A stretch of DNA of 6,170 bases. Origin: Syntrophaceae bacterium UBA1411 (GTDB lineage: Bacteria; Desulfobacterota; Syntrophia; Syntrophales; Smithellaceae). The stretch spans positions 11,551-17,720 of the forward strand of contig DBPV01000060.1 in NCBI GenBank assembly GCA_002304995.1. Reading direction: 5' to 3'. Of the stretch, positions 1 through 6,075 are shown piece after piece. The first letter of the stretch is position 1. Each line of letters opens with the position of its first letter. Below the pieces are notes generated by a model. That model ran no database searches. It was not told the origin of the DNA and worked only from the letters and a program-made list of their open reading frames with translations. Made by a program: the position numbers and the translations under genes.

Positions 1-236
1 GGCTGCTGGCCAAAACTGAGCCGCGTTTTGTGGCGATCTCGCTCACCATGCCGTTCGGACTTGACAAAGTCGCGGACATCATTTCCCGAATCAAGGCCGA
101 CCCAAAGCTTGGCGGCGTTCGGGTCATGGTGGGCGGAGCGGCTTTCAACATCGATCCTGAGCTGTGGCGCCGGATCGGCGCGGACGCCTGGGCGGAAAAT
201 CCGCGCGCGGCCAGCGAACAGGCGGCCGCATGGTAG
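1..236 (+). CDS. cobalamin (B12)-binding domain protein, C-terminal part only (5' end outside window)
   Basis: An open frame runs from the left edge (first full codon at 3) to TAG at 234-236, giving about 77 visible residues. The stretch VAISLTMPF followed by an aliphatic helix fits the S-x-L/T strand-loop of the Rossmann-like B12-binding fold. VRVMVGGAAFN followed by DPELWRRIGADAWAENP fits the GG motif and the closing 'hGADA' strand of that fold. In this family the domain holds the cobalamin nucleotide tail, and stand-alone versions act as sensors (light, B12) or as methyltransferase corrinoid subunits. The DxHxxG motif that would supply the cobalt-ligating histidine would lie upstream of the window, so cofactor binding cannot be judged. 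Short sensor proteins of this kind often sit beside signalling enzymes, and the stop codon here overlaps the start of the diguanylate cyclase, so a sensory partner role is the best inference. A GTG at 30 could be mistaken for a start, but the homologous fold clearly extends upstream of it. The family call is fairly secure; the exact function is not. Confidence 0.78.
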   Translation, partial: LLAKTEPRFVAISLTMPFGLDKVADIISRIKADPKLGGVRVMVGGAAFNIDPELWRRIGADAWAENPRAASEQAAAW

Positions 237-1243
237 ATCACAACGCTCCGGAAGCCGATCTGAAAAAGCTGTTTTACAGCCGGCCGCGGATTTTCGCCGA
301 CTATCTGCTCAACGCCGGCAGACTCGCCGTCATTCTGCTCGACGCCGCAGGGACAATCCGGGACTGCAACGCCTTTTTTCTGGAAAATGCCGGGCTTGCC
401 GAAAAGCCGTTCGGCCTGTCCATCAACGCCTTTCTGCGCGACGGCCAGGCCGCGGCTAAAACCTGCGGGGCCGGGGACTGCCTGCCGGTCAAACTCACCT
501 TCAACCTGAACGCTTCTCTCGAGCACTCCCTGTCGGGGCACCTGCTCGAAATCGACGGCGGATATGTCATTTTCGCGCACACGGTGCGCCTCACCGACAA
601 CGAACTGGTGGCAACGCTCTCGCGGCTCACGGACGAATTGACCGACCTGACCCGGGAACTCAACAAAAAGAACCGCGAACTGGCCGCCGCCAATGAAACC
701 ATCACCCGGCTGATGATGACCGATCCGCTCACGGGGCTCGCCAACCGGCGGCAACTCTCGGAAATGATGAATCGGGAATTGTCTCTGGCGAGGCGCAGCG
801 GCCGCCCGCTGGCGGCGCTGATGGCGGACATCGACCACTTTAAATCCATCAACGACGCCTACGGACACGCCATGGGCGACAAAGTCCTGAAGCAGGTGGC
901 GCAGATTCTGCGCGACGCCTGCCGGAAGGAAGACATTGTCGCCCGTTACGGCGGAGAGGAGTTTCTCGTCATCCTCCCCGATTCGGGAGCCGGGGCCGCC
1001 GCGGATTGCGGGGAAAGAATGCGCAAGGCCGTTGCCGGCGCGTCTTTTACGGGAATCGACCGCCCCGTCACCGCCAGTTTCGGGGCAACGGTTTTAACGC
1101 CCGCCGATACGGAAGACGATTTTCTCAAGCGCGCGGATGCGGCCCTTTACGAGGCAAAGGCAGGAGGGCGCAACCGGGTGGTTGTGAAAAATGCGGCGGT
1201 TGCGGTTCCTGCAAACACAGAACAAGAGGTTGAGAAACAGTGA
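230..1243 (+). CDS. PAS-like sensor domain / GGDEF diguanylate cyclase
   Basis: This 337-residue predicted cytoplasmic enzyme should condense two GTP into cyclic di-GMP. A PAS-like N-terminal region (about residues 18-120, with ILLDAAGTIRDCNAFF) leads into a charged coiled coil (about 125-160). The catalytic domain opens with DPLTGLANRR at 165-174. The metal/substrate segment DIDHFKSINDAYGH (200-213) supplies Asp200, Asn208 and Asp209. The signature is GGEEF at 241-245. RKED at 232-235 ends exactly five residues before it, so the RxxD product-inhibition I-site is intact. All motifs needed for activity are present, so this looks like a functional, feedback-inhibited cyclase and not a degenerate one. 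The open frame extends upstream to a GTG at 164, but those extra 22 codons lie inside the preceding gene, are Arg/Gly-rich and match no domain. ATG 230, in the ATGGTAG overlap with the upstream stop, is preferred. Its Shine-Dalgarno is weak (AGG at 220-222), consistent with translational coupling. No membrane segment is seen. The PAS ligand is unknown. Confidence 0.93.
   Translation: MVDHNAPEADLKKLFYSRPRIFADYLLNAGRLAVILLDAAGTIRDCNAFFLENAGLAEKPFGLSINAFLRDGQAAAKTCGAGDCLPVKLTFNLNASLEHSLSGHLLEIDGGYVIFAHTVRLTDNELVATLSRLTDELTDLTRELNKKNRELAAANETITRLMMTDPLTGLANRRQLSEMMNRELSLARRSGRPLAALMADIDHFKSINDAYGHAMGDKVLKQVAQILRDACRKEDIVARYGGEEFLVILPDSGAGAAADCGERMRKAVAGASFTGIDRPVTASFGATVLTPADTEDDFLKRADAALYEAKAGGRNRVVVKNAAVAVPANTEQEVEKQ
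1225..1229 (+). promoter_or_regulatory. ribosome binding site supporting the GTG start at 1240
   Basis: AGAGG lies 10 bases before the GTG at 1240 and inside the end of the diguanylate cyclase gene. It supports GTG 1240 as the kinase start, within a GTGA stop/start overlap. The next in-frame ATG (residue 52) would delete the first membrane segment, so it is a poor alternative. Confidence 0.55.
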
Positions 1244-4200
1244 TATCCGGGCATTTCCTTGATCTCATCAATAACGTGGCGCTCCTTTTGGCCGTCGCCT
1301 TTCTTTTCGATCTGATTGCCGGCCGCCGCCAGGGGAAACAGCCTTTGCTCCGGCGGATCGCGCAGGGGCTTATCATCGGCGCCATCGGCATCACCGTGAT
1401 GCTGATCCCCTGGACGTTTGCGCCCGGAATCGTTTTTGACGCCCGGTCTGTCCTCCTCGGCATTGCCGGCCTCTTTCTGGGCTGGATTCCCACCGTCATC
1501 GCCATGGGAATGACGGCCGCTTTCCGCCTGGTTCAGGGAGGCGGCGGAACCTGGACCGGCATCAGCATCATTTTGGCCTCCGGCCTCATCGGTCTGGCCT
1601 GGCGGCGTTCCCGCCGGCGCTTTCTGCCGGACATGTCCTGGCGGGAACTGTACGTCTTCGGGCTGGTTATCCATGGGATCATGCTGGGCCTATTACTGCT
1701 CACGTTTCCCTGGGAAACGGCCCTGAAAGCCACCGCGCAAATGCTCCTGCCGCTGCTTTTCATTTATCCGCTCGGAACGGTGCTTTTGGGCATGATGCTG
1801 GTCAACCGGATGCAGCGTCTGCGCGCGGAAAGGAAGCTTCAGGAATCGGAACGCTTCGCCCGGTCCACGATGGACGCGCTTGGCGCCCATATTGCCGTGC
1901 TGGATGAAGACGGCACGATTCTGGCCGTCAACAAGGCCTGGGAGGATTTCGCCCTGGCCAATCCGCCCGTTTACCGCTGTGACTGCGGAAAAACCAATTA
2001 CCTGGACACCTGCGAGACCGCCCGGGGAGAAGACCGCGAGCAGGCGCTTGCCTTTGCCGAAGGCATCCGGGCGGTGAGAGGCGGCGGAAAAAAAGAGTTT
2101 TCCCTGGAGTACCCCTGCCACTCCCCTGCCGAGCAGCGGTGGTTCGTGGGCCGGGTGACCCGCTTCGAGGGTCCCGGACCGCTGCGCATCGTGGTGGCGC
2201 ATGAGAACATCACCGAACGCAAACGGGCGGAACAAGAGCTGCAGCGCCACCGCGACTCGCTCGAAGAGCTCGTCGCCCTGCGCACGCGGGAACTTGAGGA
2301 GAAAAATGCGGCGCTTGTGAAAGAGGTTGCCGACCGGCAGAAAGCCGAAAAGGCGATCCGGGACAGCGAAGAGCGTTTCCGCATTCTCGTGGACCTGGCG
2401 CCGGACATCATCTACCGTATCCGCGAGGACAAAACCATCGATTTCATCTCCTCGGCAATATCGCAGCTGGGCTGGCGCCCCGAGGAACTGATCGGAACGT
2501 CGTTTGAAGTCCTGATCCATCCGGACGACCGGGAAAAAGTCGGAGACATGCTGGTTGAAAAGCGCATCGGCGACCGCCGGGCGAAAAACGTCGAGGTGCG
2601 TCTGCTGACCCGGAAGCGTGAAGAACAGGACTACGCGCTCAGCCACTCGTTCGTCGAAATATCCGCCCGCGGCTACTGGGACGTCGCCGACAGCGACATT
2701 GTCCGCCCCGATAAAAATTTTCTCTACACGCTGGGCATCGCGCGCGACATCACGACGCGCAAAAAGGCCGAGGCGGACCTCCGGGAAAGTGAACGAAGAA
2801 TGGCGCTCCTCAAAAACGTGGCCTCCGCGGCCAACGCGGCGGCCACGATTGACGATGTCTTCCGGACGGCGATCGAGGGCATCGCCCGCTATATCGGCTG
2901 GCCCGTGGGGCATGTTTACATCGCCGACGAACGTAATTCCGAAAGGCTGGTCCCGGCAAACATCTGGTATGTGGAAGACGCCGGCCGGTTTCGCCTCTTC
3001 CAGGACGTCACGGCGCAAACGGTTTTCACGCCGGGCGTCGGCATGGTCGGACGGATCCTCACCGCCCGGAAAACCGTCTGGATCGAGGATGTGACCGCCC
3101 ATCCCGGCTTCCTGCGCAAAAAACTGTCTGAGGACGTACACGTGCGCGGCGCCTTCGGCTTCCCCATCCTGGTCGGAGGAAAGGTCGCGGCCGTCCTGGA
3201 ATTCTTTTCCGCCGAGACGGAAAAACAGCGGCCGACGCTGATGATGCTGATGGACGAGATCGGCATCCAGCTGGGCATCGTGATCGAGCGCAAGCGCGCG
3301 GAAGAAGAGCTCAAAAAACTGTACCGGGCGGTCGAACAGAGTCCGGCCACGGTCGTTATCACGGACGTGAAAGGCCAAATCCAGTACGTGAATCCCCGAT
3401 TCACGCAGCTCACCAGCTACACCCCCGAGGAAGCCATCGGACAAACGCCGCACGTACTCAGCTCCGGCGTCCATCCCCAAAGCTTTTACGCGGACCTGTG
3501 GAAAACGATCCTTTCCGGGCAGCAATGGTTCGGCACCTTCTGCAACCGGAAAAAGAACGGCGAGCTTTACTGGGAGAGCGCCTCCATTTCGCCTGTGCGC
3601 GACGAAAGCGGCGCCATCACCAATTTCGTCGCCGTCAAGGAAGACATCACAAAACTGCTGCGCTATGAGGAAGAGCTCAAACTGGCCAAGGAATGGGCGG
3701 AAAACGCCAACCGCGCCAAATCCGACTTTCTGGCCGGCATGTCCCACGAGCTGCGCACGCCGCTCAACGCGATCATCGGGTTTTCCGAAGTGCTCAAGGA
3801 ACAGTTTTTCGGCCCGCTGGCCGATAAACAGGAAGAATACGTCGACGATATTCTGGAAAGCGGCAAGCATCTGCTTTCCATCATCAACGACATTCTCGAT
3901 CTGTCCAAGGTGGAAGCGGGAAAAATGGACCTCGAACTGTCTGAAATCTCCGTGGCGGACCTCATCGGCAACAGTCTGATCATGGTCAAGGAGAAAGCGG
4001 CCAAGCACCGCATTTCCATCGTACGCGACATTGCGAAAGAGGTGGAAAATCTGGTCATCGTGGCGGATCAGCGCAAACTCAAGCAGGTGCTTTATAATCT
4101 GTTGTCCAATGCCGGGAAATTCACGCCCGACAGAGGATCGATCCGCCTTACGGCTCGTGTCACCATGGAACCGCCTCCATCCGAAACGGACCCGCCCGCA

Positions 4201-4488
4201 CACGATGCGGCAAACAGCATTCCTTTTCTGGAAATATCCGTTTCCGACACGGGCATCGGCATCGACGCCGAAAACCTGGAAAAAGTTTTCGATCCTTTTT
4301 TCCAGGTCGAAGGCTCCCGGCAGGGCAAAACCCCCGGCACAGGACTGGGACTGCCGCTCAGCCGGGAACTGATCGAGCTGCACGGCGGAACCCTTTGGGG
4401 AGAAAGCGCAGGGCCGGGAAAAGGGAGCACCTTCAGATTCAAACTTCCGCTCGCCAGGGACGAAAGGAAAGTCGGGGCCGGCAATTAA
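1240..4488 (+). CDS. 5TM-LYT multi-PAS/GAF membrane sensor histidine kinase
   Basis: This 1082-residue inner-membrane kinase should autophosphorylate on histidine and pass the phosphate to receiver proteins. Residues 1-195 are hydrophobic, with segments near 9-27, 42-61, 69-92, 106-122, 138-156 and 166-188. The motif PGIVFDARS and the Gly-rich FRLVQGGGGTWTG identify a 5TM-LYT (LytS/YhcK-type) receptor domain. Then follow PAS1 (about 204-333), a coiled coil (334-378), PAS2 (about 379-510, with IHPDD), GAF (about 522-685) and PAS3 (about 693-810). HisKA carries SHELRTPLNAIIGF with the phospho-acceptor His836. The ATPase domain has an N box (Asn953, Asn957), a G1 box DTGIGI (1003-1008), an F box VFDPFF and a G2 box GTGLGL (1033-1038). 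All catalytic boxes are intact. There is no receiver or HPt domain, so partners must be separate; two receiver proteins follow directly. PAS1 carries CDC at 247-249 plus Cys258 and Cys293. A Pro-rich insert lies before the G1 box (about 970-992). The signal sensed is unknown. The family assignment is secure; domain edges are approximate. Confidence 0.95.
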   Translation: MISGHFLDLINNVALLLAVAFLFDLIAGRRQGKQPLLRRIAQGLIIGAIGITVMLIPWTFAPGIVFDARSVLLGIAGLFLGWIPTVIAMGMTAAFRLVQGGGGTWTGISIILASGLIGLAWRRSRRRFLPDMSWRELYVFGLVIHGIMLGLLLLTFPWETALKATAQMLLPLLFIYPLGTVLLGMMLVNRMQRLRAERKLQESERFARSTMDALGAHIAVLDEDGTILAVNKAWEDFALANPPVYRCDCGKTNYLDTCETARGEDREQALAFAEGIRAVRGGGKKEFSLEYPCHSPAEQRWFVGRVTRFEGPGPLRIVVAHENITERKRAEQELQRHRDSLEELVALRTRELEEKNAALVKEVADRQKAEKAIRDSEERFRILVDLAPDIIYRIREDKTIDFISSAISQLGWRPEELIGTSFEVLIHPDDREKVGDMLVEKRIGDRRAKNVEVRLLTRKREEQDYALSHSFVEISARGYWDVADSDIVRPDKNFLYTLGIARDITTRKKAEADLRESERRMALLKNVASAANAAATIDDVFRTAIEGIARYIGWPVGHVYIADERNSERLVPANIWYVEDAGRFRLFQDVTAQTVFTPGVGMVGRILTARKTVWIEDVTAHPGFLRKKLSEDVHVRGAFGFPILVGGKVAAVLEFFSAETEKQRPTLMMLMDEIGIQLGIVIERKRAEEELKKLYRAVEQSPATVVITDVKGQIQYVNPRFTQLTSYTPEEAIGQTPHVLSSGVHPQSFYADLWKTILSGQQWFGTFCNRKKNGELYWESASISPVRDESGAITNFVAVKEDITKLLRYEEELKLAKEWAENANRAKSDFLAGMSHELRTPLNAIIGFSEVLKEQFFGPLADKQEEYVDDILESGKHLLSIINDILDLSKVEAGKMDLELSEISVADLIGNSLIMVKEKAAKHRISIVRDIAKEVENLVIVADQRKLKQVLYNLLSNAGKFTPDRGSIRLTARVTMEPPPSETDPPAHDAANSIPFLEISVSDTGIGIDAENLEKVFDPFFQVEGSRQGKTPGTGLGLPLSRELIELHGGTLWGESAGPGKGSTFRFKLPLARDERKVGAGN

Positions 4489-4497
4489 CGGCCTTTC

Positions 4498-4505
4498 AAG
4501 GAGGG
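4498..4505 (+). promoter_or_regulatory. strong ribosome binding site for the single-domain response regulator
   Basis: AAGGAGGG lies 4 bases before ATG 4510, within the only gap (4489-4509) between the first five genes. It is much stronger than the sites of the overlapping genes, so the small receiver may be translated independently and at a higher level than the kinase. Relative expression is an inference. Confidence 0.75.
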
Positions 4506-4509
4506 AAAC

Positions 4510-4914
4510 ATGACCGATACAGGGAAGAAACGCATTCTGATTGTCGAGGACGATCCCAACAATCTGAAACTTTTTCGTGACATCCTTCATTATAAGGGAT
4601 ACGCCACACTGGAGGCGACCGACGGACAACAGGCGGTGGACATGGCCAAAGCCTGCCTGCCGGATCTCATTCTGATGGATATCCAGATGCCCGTTCTGAA
4701 CGGCATCGAGGCGACGCGGCGGATCAAGGAGGACGAAGCCACCCGGCAGATCAGGATAGTGGCGCTCACGGCCAACGCCATGGACGGCGACGAAGAGCGG
4801 ATGATCAGGGCGGGATGCCACGATTATATCTCCAAGCCCATTCATGTTGCGGAATTCATCGACCGGATCGCGGGCTACTTCGTCGAAGCCGGCCCGACGG
4901 AAAAGGAAACGTAA
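4510..4914 (+). CDS. single-domain response regulator (DivK/CheY-like receiver)
   Basis: This 134-residue cytoplasmic protein consists of one receiver domain with no output domain. The acidic pocket is Glu13-Asp14-Asp15 in ILIVEDDPNN, and the phospho-acceptor is Asp57 in LILMDIQMP. The switch residue is Thr87 in VALTANAM and the conserved lysine is Lys109 in ISKP. All key residues are intact, so it should accept phosphate. The sequence resembles DivK-type receivers and the receiver modules of hybrid kinases, with NLKLFRDIL in helix 1 and the ALTANAM switch. With no DNA-binding or enzymatic domain, it probably works by protein-protein contact, for example as a phosphate shuttle or sink, or as an allosteric regulator of a kinase or cyclase. 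It follows the kinase by 21 bases, which makes that kinase the likely donor, and its stop codon overlaps the start of the next gene by one base. It could be the detached receiver of what is elsewhere a hybrid kinase. The name divK is not assigned because orthology cannot be shown. Confidence 0.93.
   Translation: MTDTGKKRILIVEDDPNNLKLFRDILHYKGYATLEATDGQQAVDMAKACLPDLILMDIQMPVLNGIEATRRIKEDEATRQIRIVALTANAMDGDEERMIRAGCHDYISKPIHVAEFIDRIAGYFVEAGPTEKET
4903..4907 (+). promoter_or_regulatory. ribosome binding site deciding the ATG start at 4914
   Basis: AAGGA lies 6 bases before ATG 4914, which overlaps the preceding stop as TAATG. The frame is open further upstream to 4815, but that stretch falls inside the receiver gene and encodes no domain, whereas the receiver fold of the downstream protein begins right after ATG 4914. 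Confidence 0.6.
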
Positions 4915-6017
4915 TGGACAAAAAACCGCATATCCTGGTTGTGGACGATGAAGACCGCAACCTGCGTTTGATGGAGGCGGTTCTTCTGCCTTTGGGATAC
5001 ACCGTGTCATTCGCCCGCAACGGCGAGGAAGCGCTTGCCAAAGTTCATGAAGCGCCGGTGGACGTCATCCTGCTGGACATCATGATGCCGGGGCTCGACG
5101 GCTTTGAAGTGGCGCGCCTTCTCAAATCGGACGACCGGACCAAAATCATTCCCATCGTGATGGTGACGGCGCTGCAGGAAGTGGAAGACCGGATCAGGGC
5201 GCTGGAGGCGGGCGCCGACGATTTTCTCACCAAGCCGGCCGACAGGACGGAAATCCGCGCGCGGGTGGCCTCCCTGGTCAAAGTCAAAGCCTACAACGAT
5301 TACATGCGCAACTACTCGCGGGAGCTCGAGACGGAAGTAGCCAGGCGGACCAAAGACCTGCGCCTGGCCTTCGAAAGAATCAAAGCCGTGTCGCTCGAGG
5401 CCCTCTACCGTCTGACCCGCGCTGCGGAATACAAGGACGAGGACACGGGCTCGCATATTCAGCGCATGAGTCATTATTCGGCCGCCATCGCGAAAACGAT
5501 GGGGCTTAACGATCGGACCGTGGAGTACATCCTTTACGCCGCGCCGATGCACGACGTGGGCAAGATCGGCATTCCCGACCGGATTCTCCTCAAACCTGGC
5601 AAACTCACCGATGAAGAATGGATCATTATGAAACAGCACACCACCATCGGCGGACGGATTCTGGAAGGCTCGAAAGCCGGCTATATCCGCCTGGGAGAAA
5701 TCGTCGCGCTTACCCATCATGAAAAGTGGGACGGCAGCGGTTATCCCCTGGGCCTGAAAGGAACGAAAATTCCGCTTGTGGGCCGCATCGTGGCCATCGC
5801 CGACGTGTTCGACGCGCTGATGTCGAAAAGACCGTACAAGGAAGCTTTTTCGCTCGAGAAATCCTACGAAATTCTCCGGGCAGGCCGGGGCAGCCACTTC
5901 GATCCGGACGTGGTCGATGCGTTTTTCGCCGCCGAAAAGGAGCTCGACCGCATCCGGCAGGAATTTCAGGATGAGGGGGACAGCCATCTTTTCGAGATGA
6001 ACCGCCGCATTTCCTGA
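4914..6017 (+). CDS. RpfG-like response regulator: receiver plus HD-GYP c-di-GMP phosphodiesterase
   Basis: This 367-residue cytoplasmic protein is predicted to hydrolyse cyclic di-GMP to pGpG or GMP under control of receiver phosphorylation. The receiver (about 5-120) has Asp11-Asp12, phospho-acceptor Asp55 in ILLDIMMPGLDGFE, Thr85 and Lys107. A charged helical linker (about 125-165) leads to the HD-GYP domain (about 167-350). Metal-ligand motifs are all present: His181 in SHIQR, His213-Asp214 in HDVGKIGIPD, His242 in KQH, His268-His269 in HHEKWDGSGYP (which includes the GYP signature) and Asp297 in IADVFDALMSKRPYK. Overall length and order match RpfG-type regulators. The active site appears complete, so catalytic activity is likely, although some family members also act through protein contact. 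It overlaps the single-domain receiver by one base and lies in the same operon as the diguanylate cyclase, so synthesis and breakdown of c-di-GMP are encoded together. The upstream kinase is the most likely phosphodonor by context. The symbol rpfG is not assigned because no RpfF/RpfC-type genes are visible. Confidence 0.95.
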   Translation: MDKKPHILVVDDEDRNLRLMEAVLLPLGYTVSFARNGEEALAKVHEAPVDVILLDIMMPGLDGFEVARLLKSDDRTKIIPIVMVTALQEVEDRIRALEAGADDFLTKPADRTEIRARVASLVKVKAYNDYMRNYSRELETEVARRTKDLRLAFERIKAVSLEALYRLTRAAEYKDEDTGSHIQRMSHYSAAIAKTMGLNDRTVEYILYAAPMHDVGKIGIPDRILLKPGKLTDEEWIIMKQHTTIGGRILEGSKAGYIRLGEIVALTHHEKWDGSGYPLGLKGTKIPLVGRIVAIADVFDALMSKRPYKEAFSLEKSYEILRAGRGSHFDPDVVDAFFAAEKELDRIRQEFQDEGDSHLFEMNRRIS

Positions 6018-6025
6018 TCGGGCCG

Positions 6026-6053
6026 CAACGCAACGTTCAATCGAGCGTTGAAC
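6026..6053 (+). repeat. overlapping inverted repeats in the spacer before the hemerythrin gene
   Basis: In the 58-base spacer, CAACGC (6026-6031) is the reverse complement of GCGTTG (6045-6050), and GTTCAA (6035-6040) is the reverse complement of TTGAAC (6048-6053). The right arms share TTG, so the two stems exclude each other in RNA. No run of T follows, so this is not a classical intrinsic terminator. It could be a weak processing or attenuation hairpin, or an operator. No convincing -35/-10 pair was found in the spacer; TAAAAT at 6055-6060 has no matching -35. Confidence 0.45.
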
Positions 6054-6060
6054 ATAAAAT

Positions 6061-6067
6061 AAGGAGG
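6061..6067 (+). promoter_or_regulatory. strong ribosome binding site for the hemerythrin-domain gene
   Basis: AAGGAGG is a full consensus Shine-Dalgarno lying 8 bases before ATG 6076. It fixes the start of the last, truncated gene and indicates that this gene does not depend on translational coupling to the HD-GYP gene. Confidence 0.8.
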
Positions 6068-6075
6068 AGACGCCC

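Noticed and set aside
164..229. Upstream GTG start extending the diguanylate cyclase by 22 codons.
   Set aside because: The extension lies wholly inside the B12-binding gene, is Arg/Gly-rich, and adds no domain. ATG 230 at the stop/start overlap fits the operon style better.
4489..4509. Internal promoter between the kinase and the lone receiver.
   Set aside because: The gap is 21 bases and holds little beyond a Shine-Dalgarno. No -35/-10 pair was recognised there.
4815..4913. Upstream start extending the HD-GYP regulator by 33 codons.
   Set aside because: The extension overlaps the receiver gene out of frame. The receiver fold of the HD-GYP protein begins directly after ATG 4914, which has its own AAGGA site.
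1693..5010. A 1105-codon open frame on the minus strand, antisense to the kinase and receiver genes.
   Set aside because: Its triplets are in register with the sense codons of both genes, so it stays open simply because the sense genes avoid TTA, CTA and TCA codons, which are rare in GC-rich genomes; it ends exactly at sense codon TTA 1693-1695. Its translation shows no recognisable domain, while the sense frames carry full catalytic motifs.
6026..6060. Rho-independent terminator after the HD-GYP gene.
   Set aside because: The stems are only six base pairs, not GC-rich, and are followed by ATAAAAT with no T tract, so termination is not supported.
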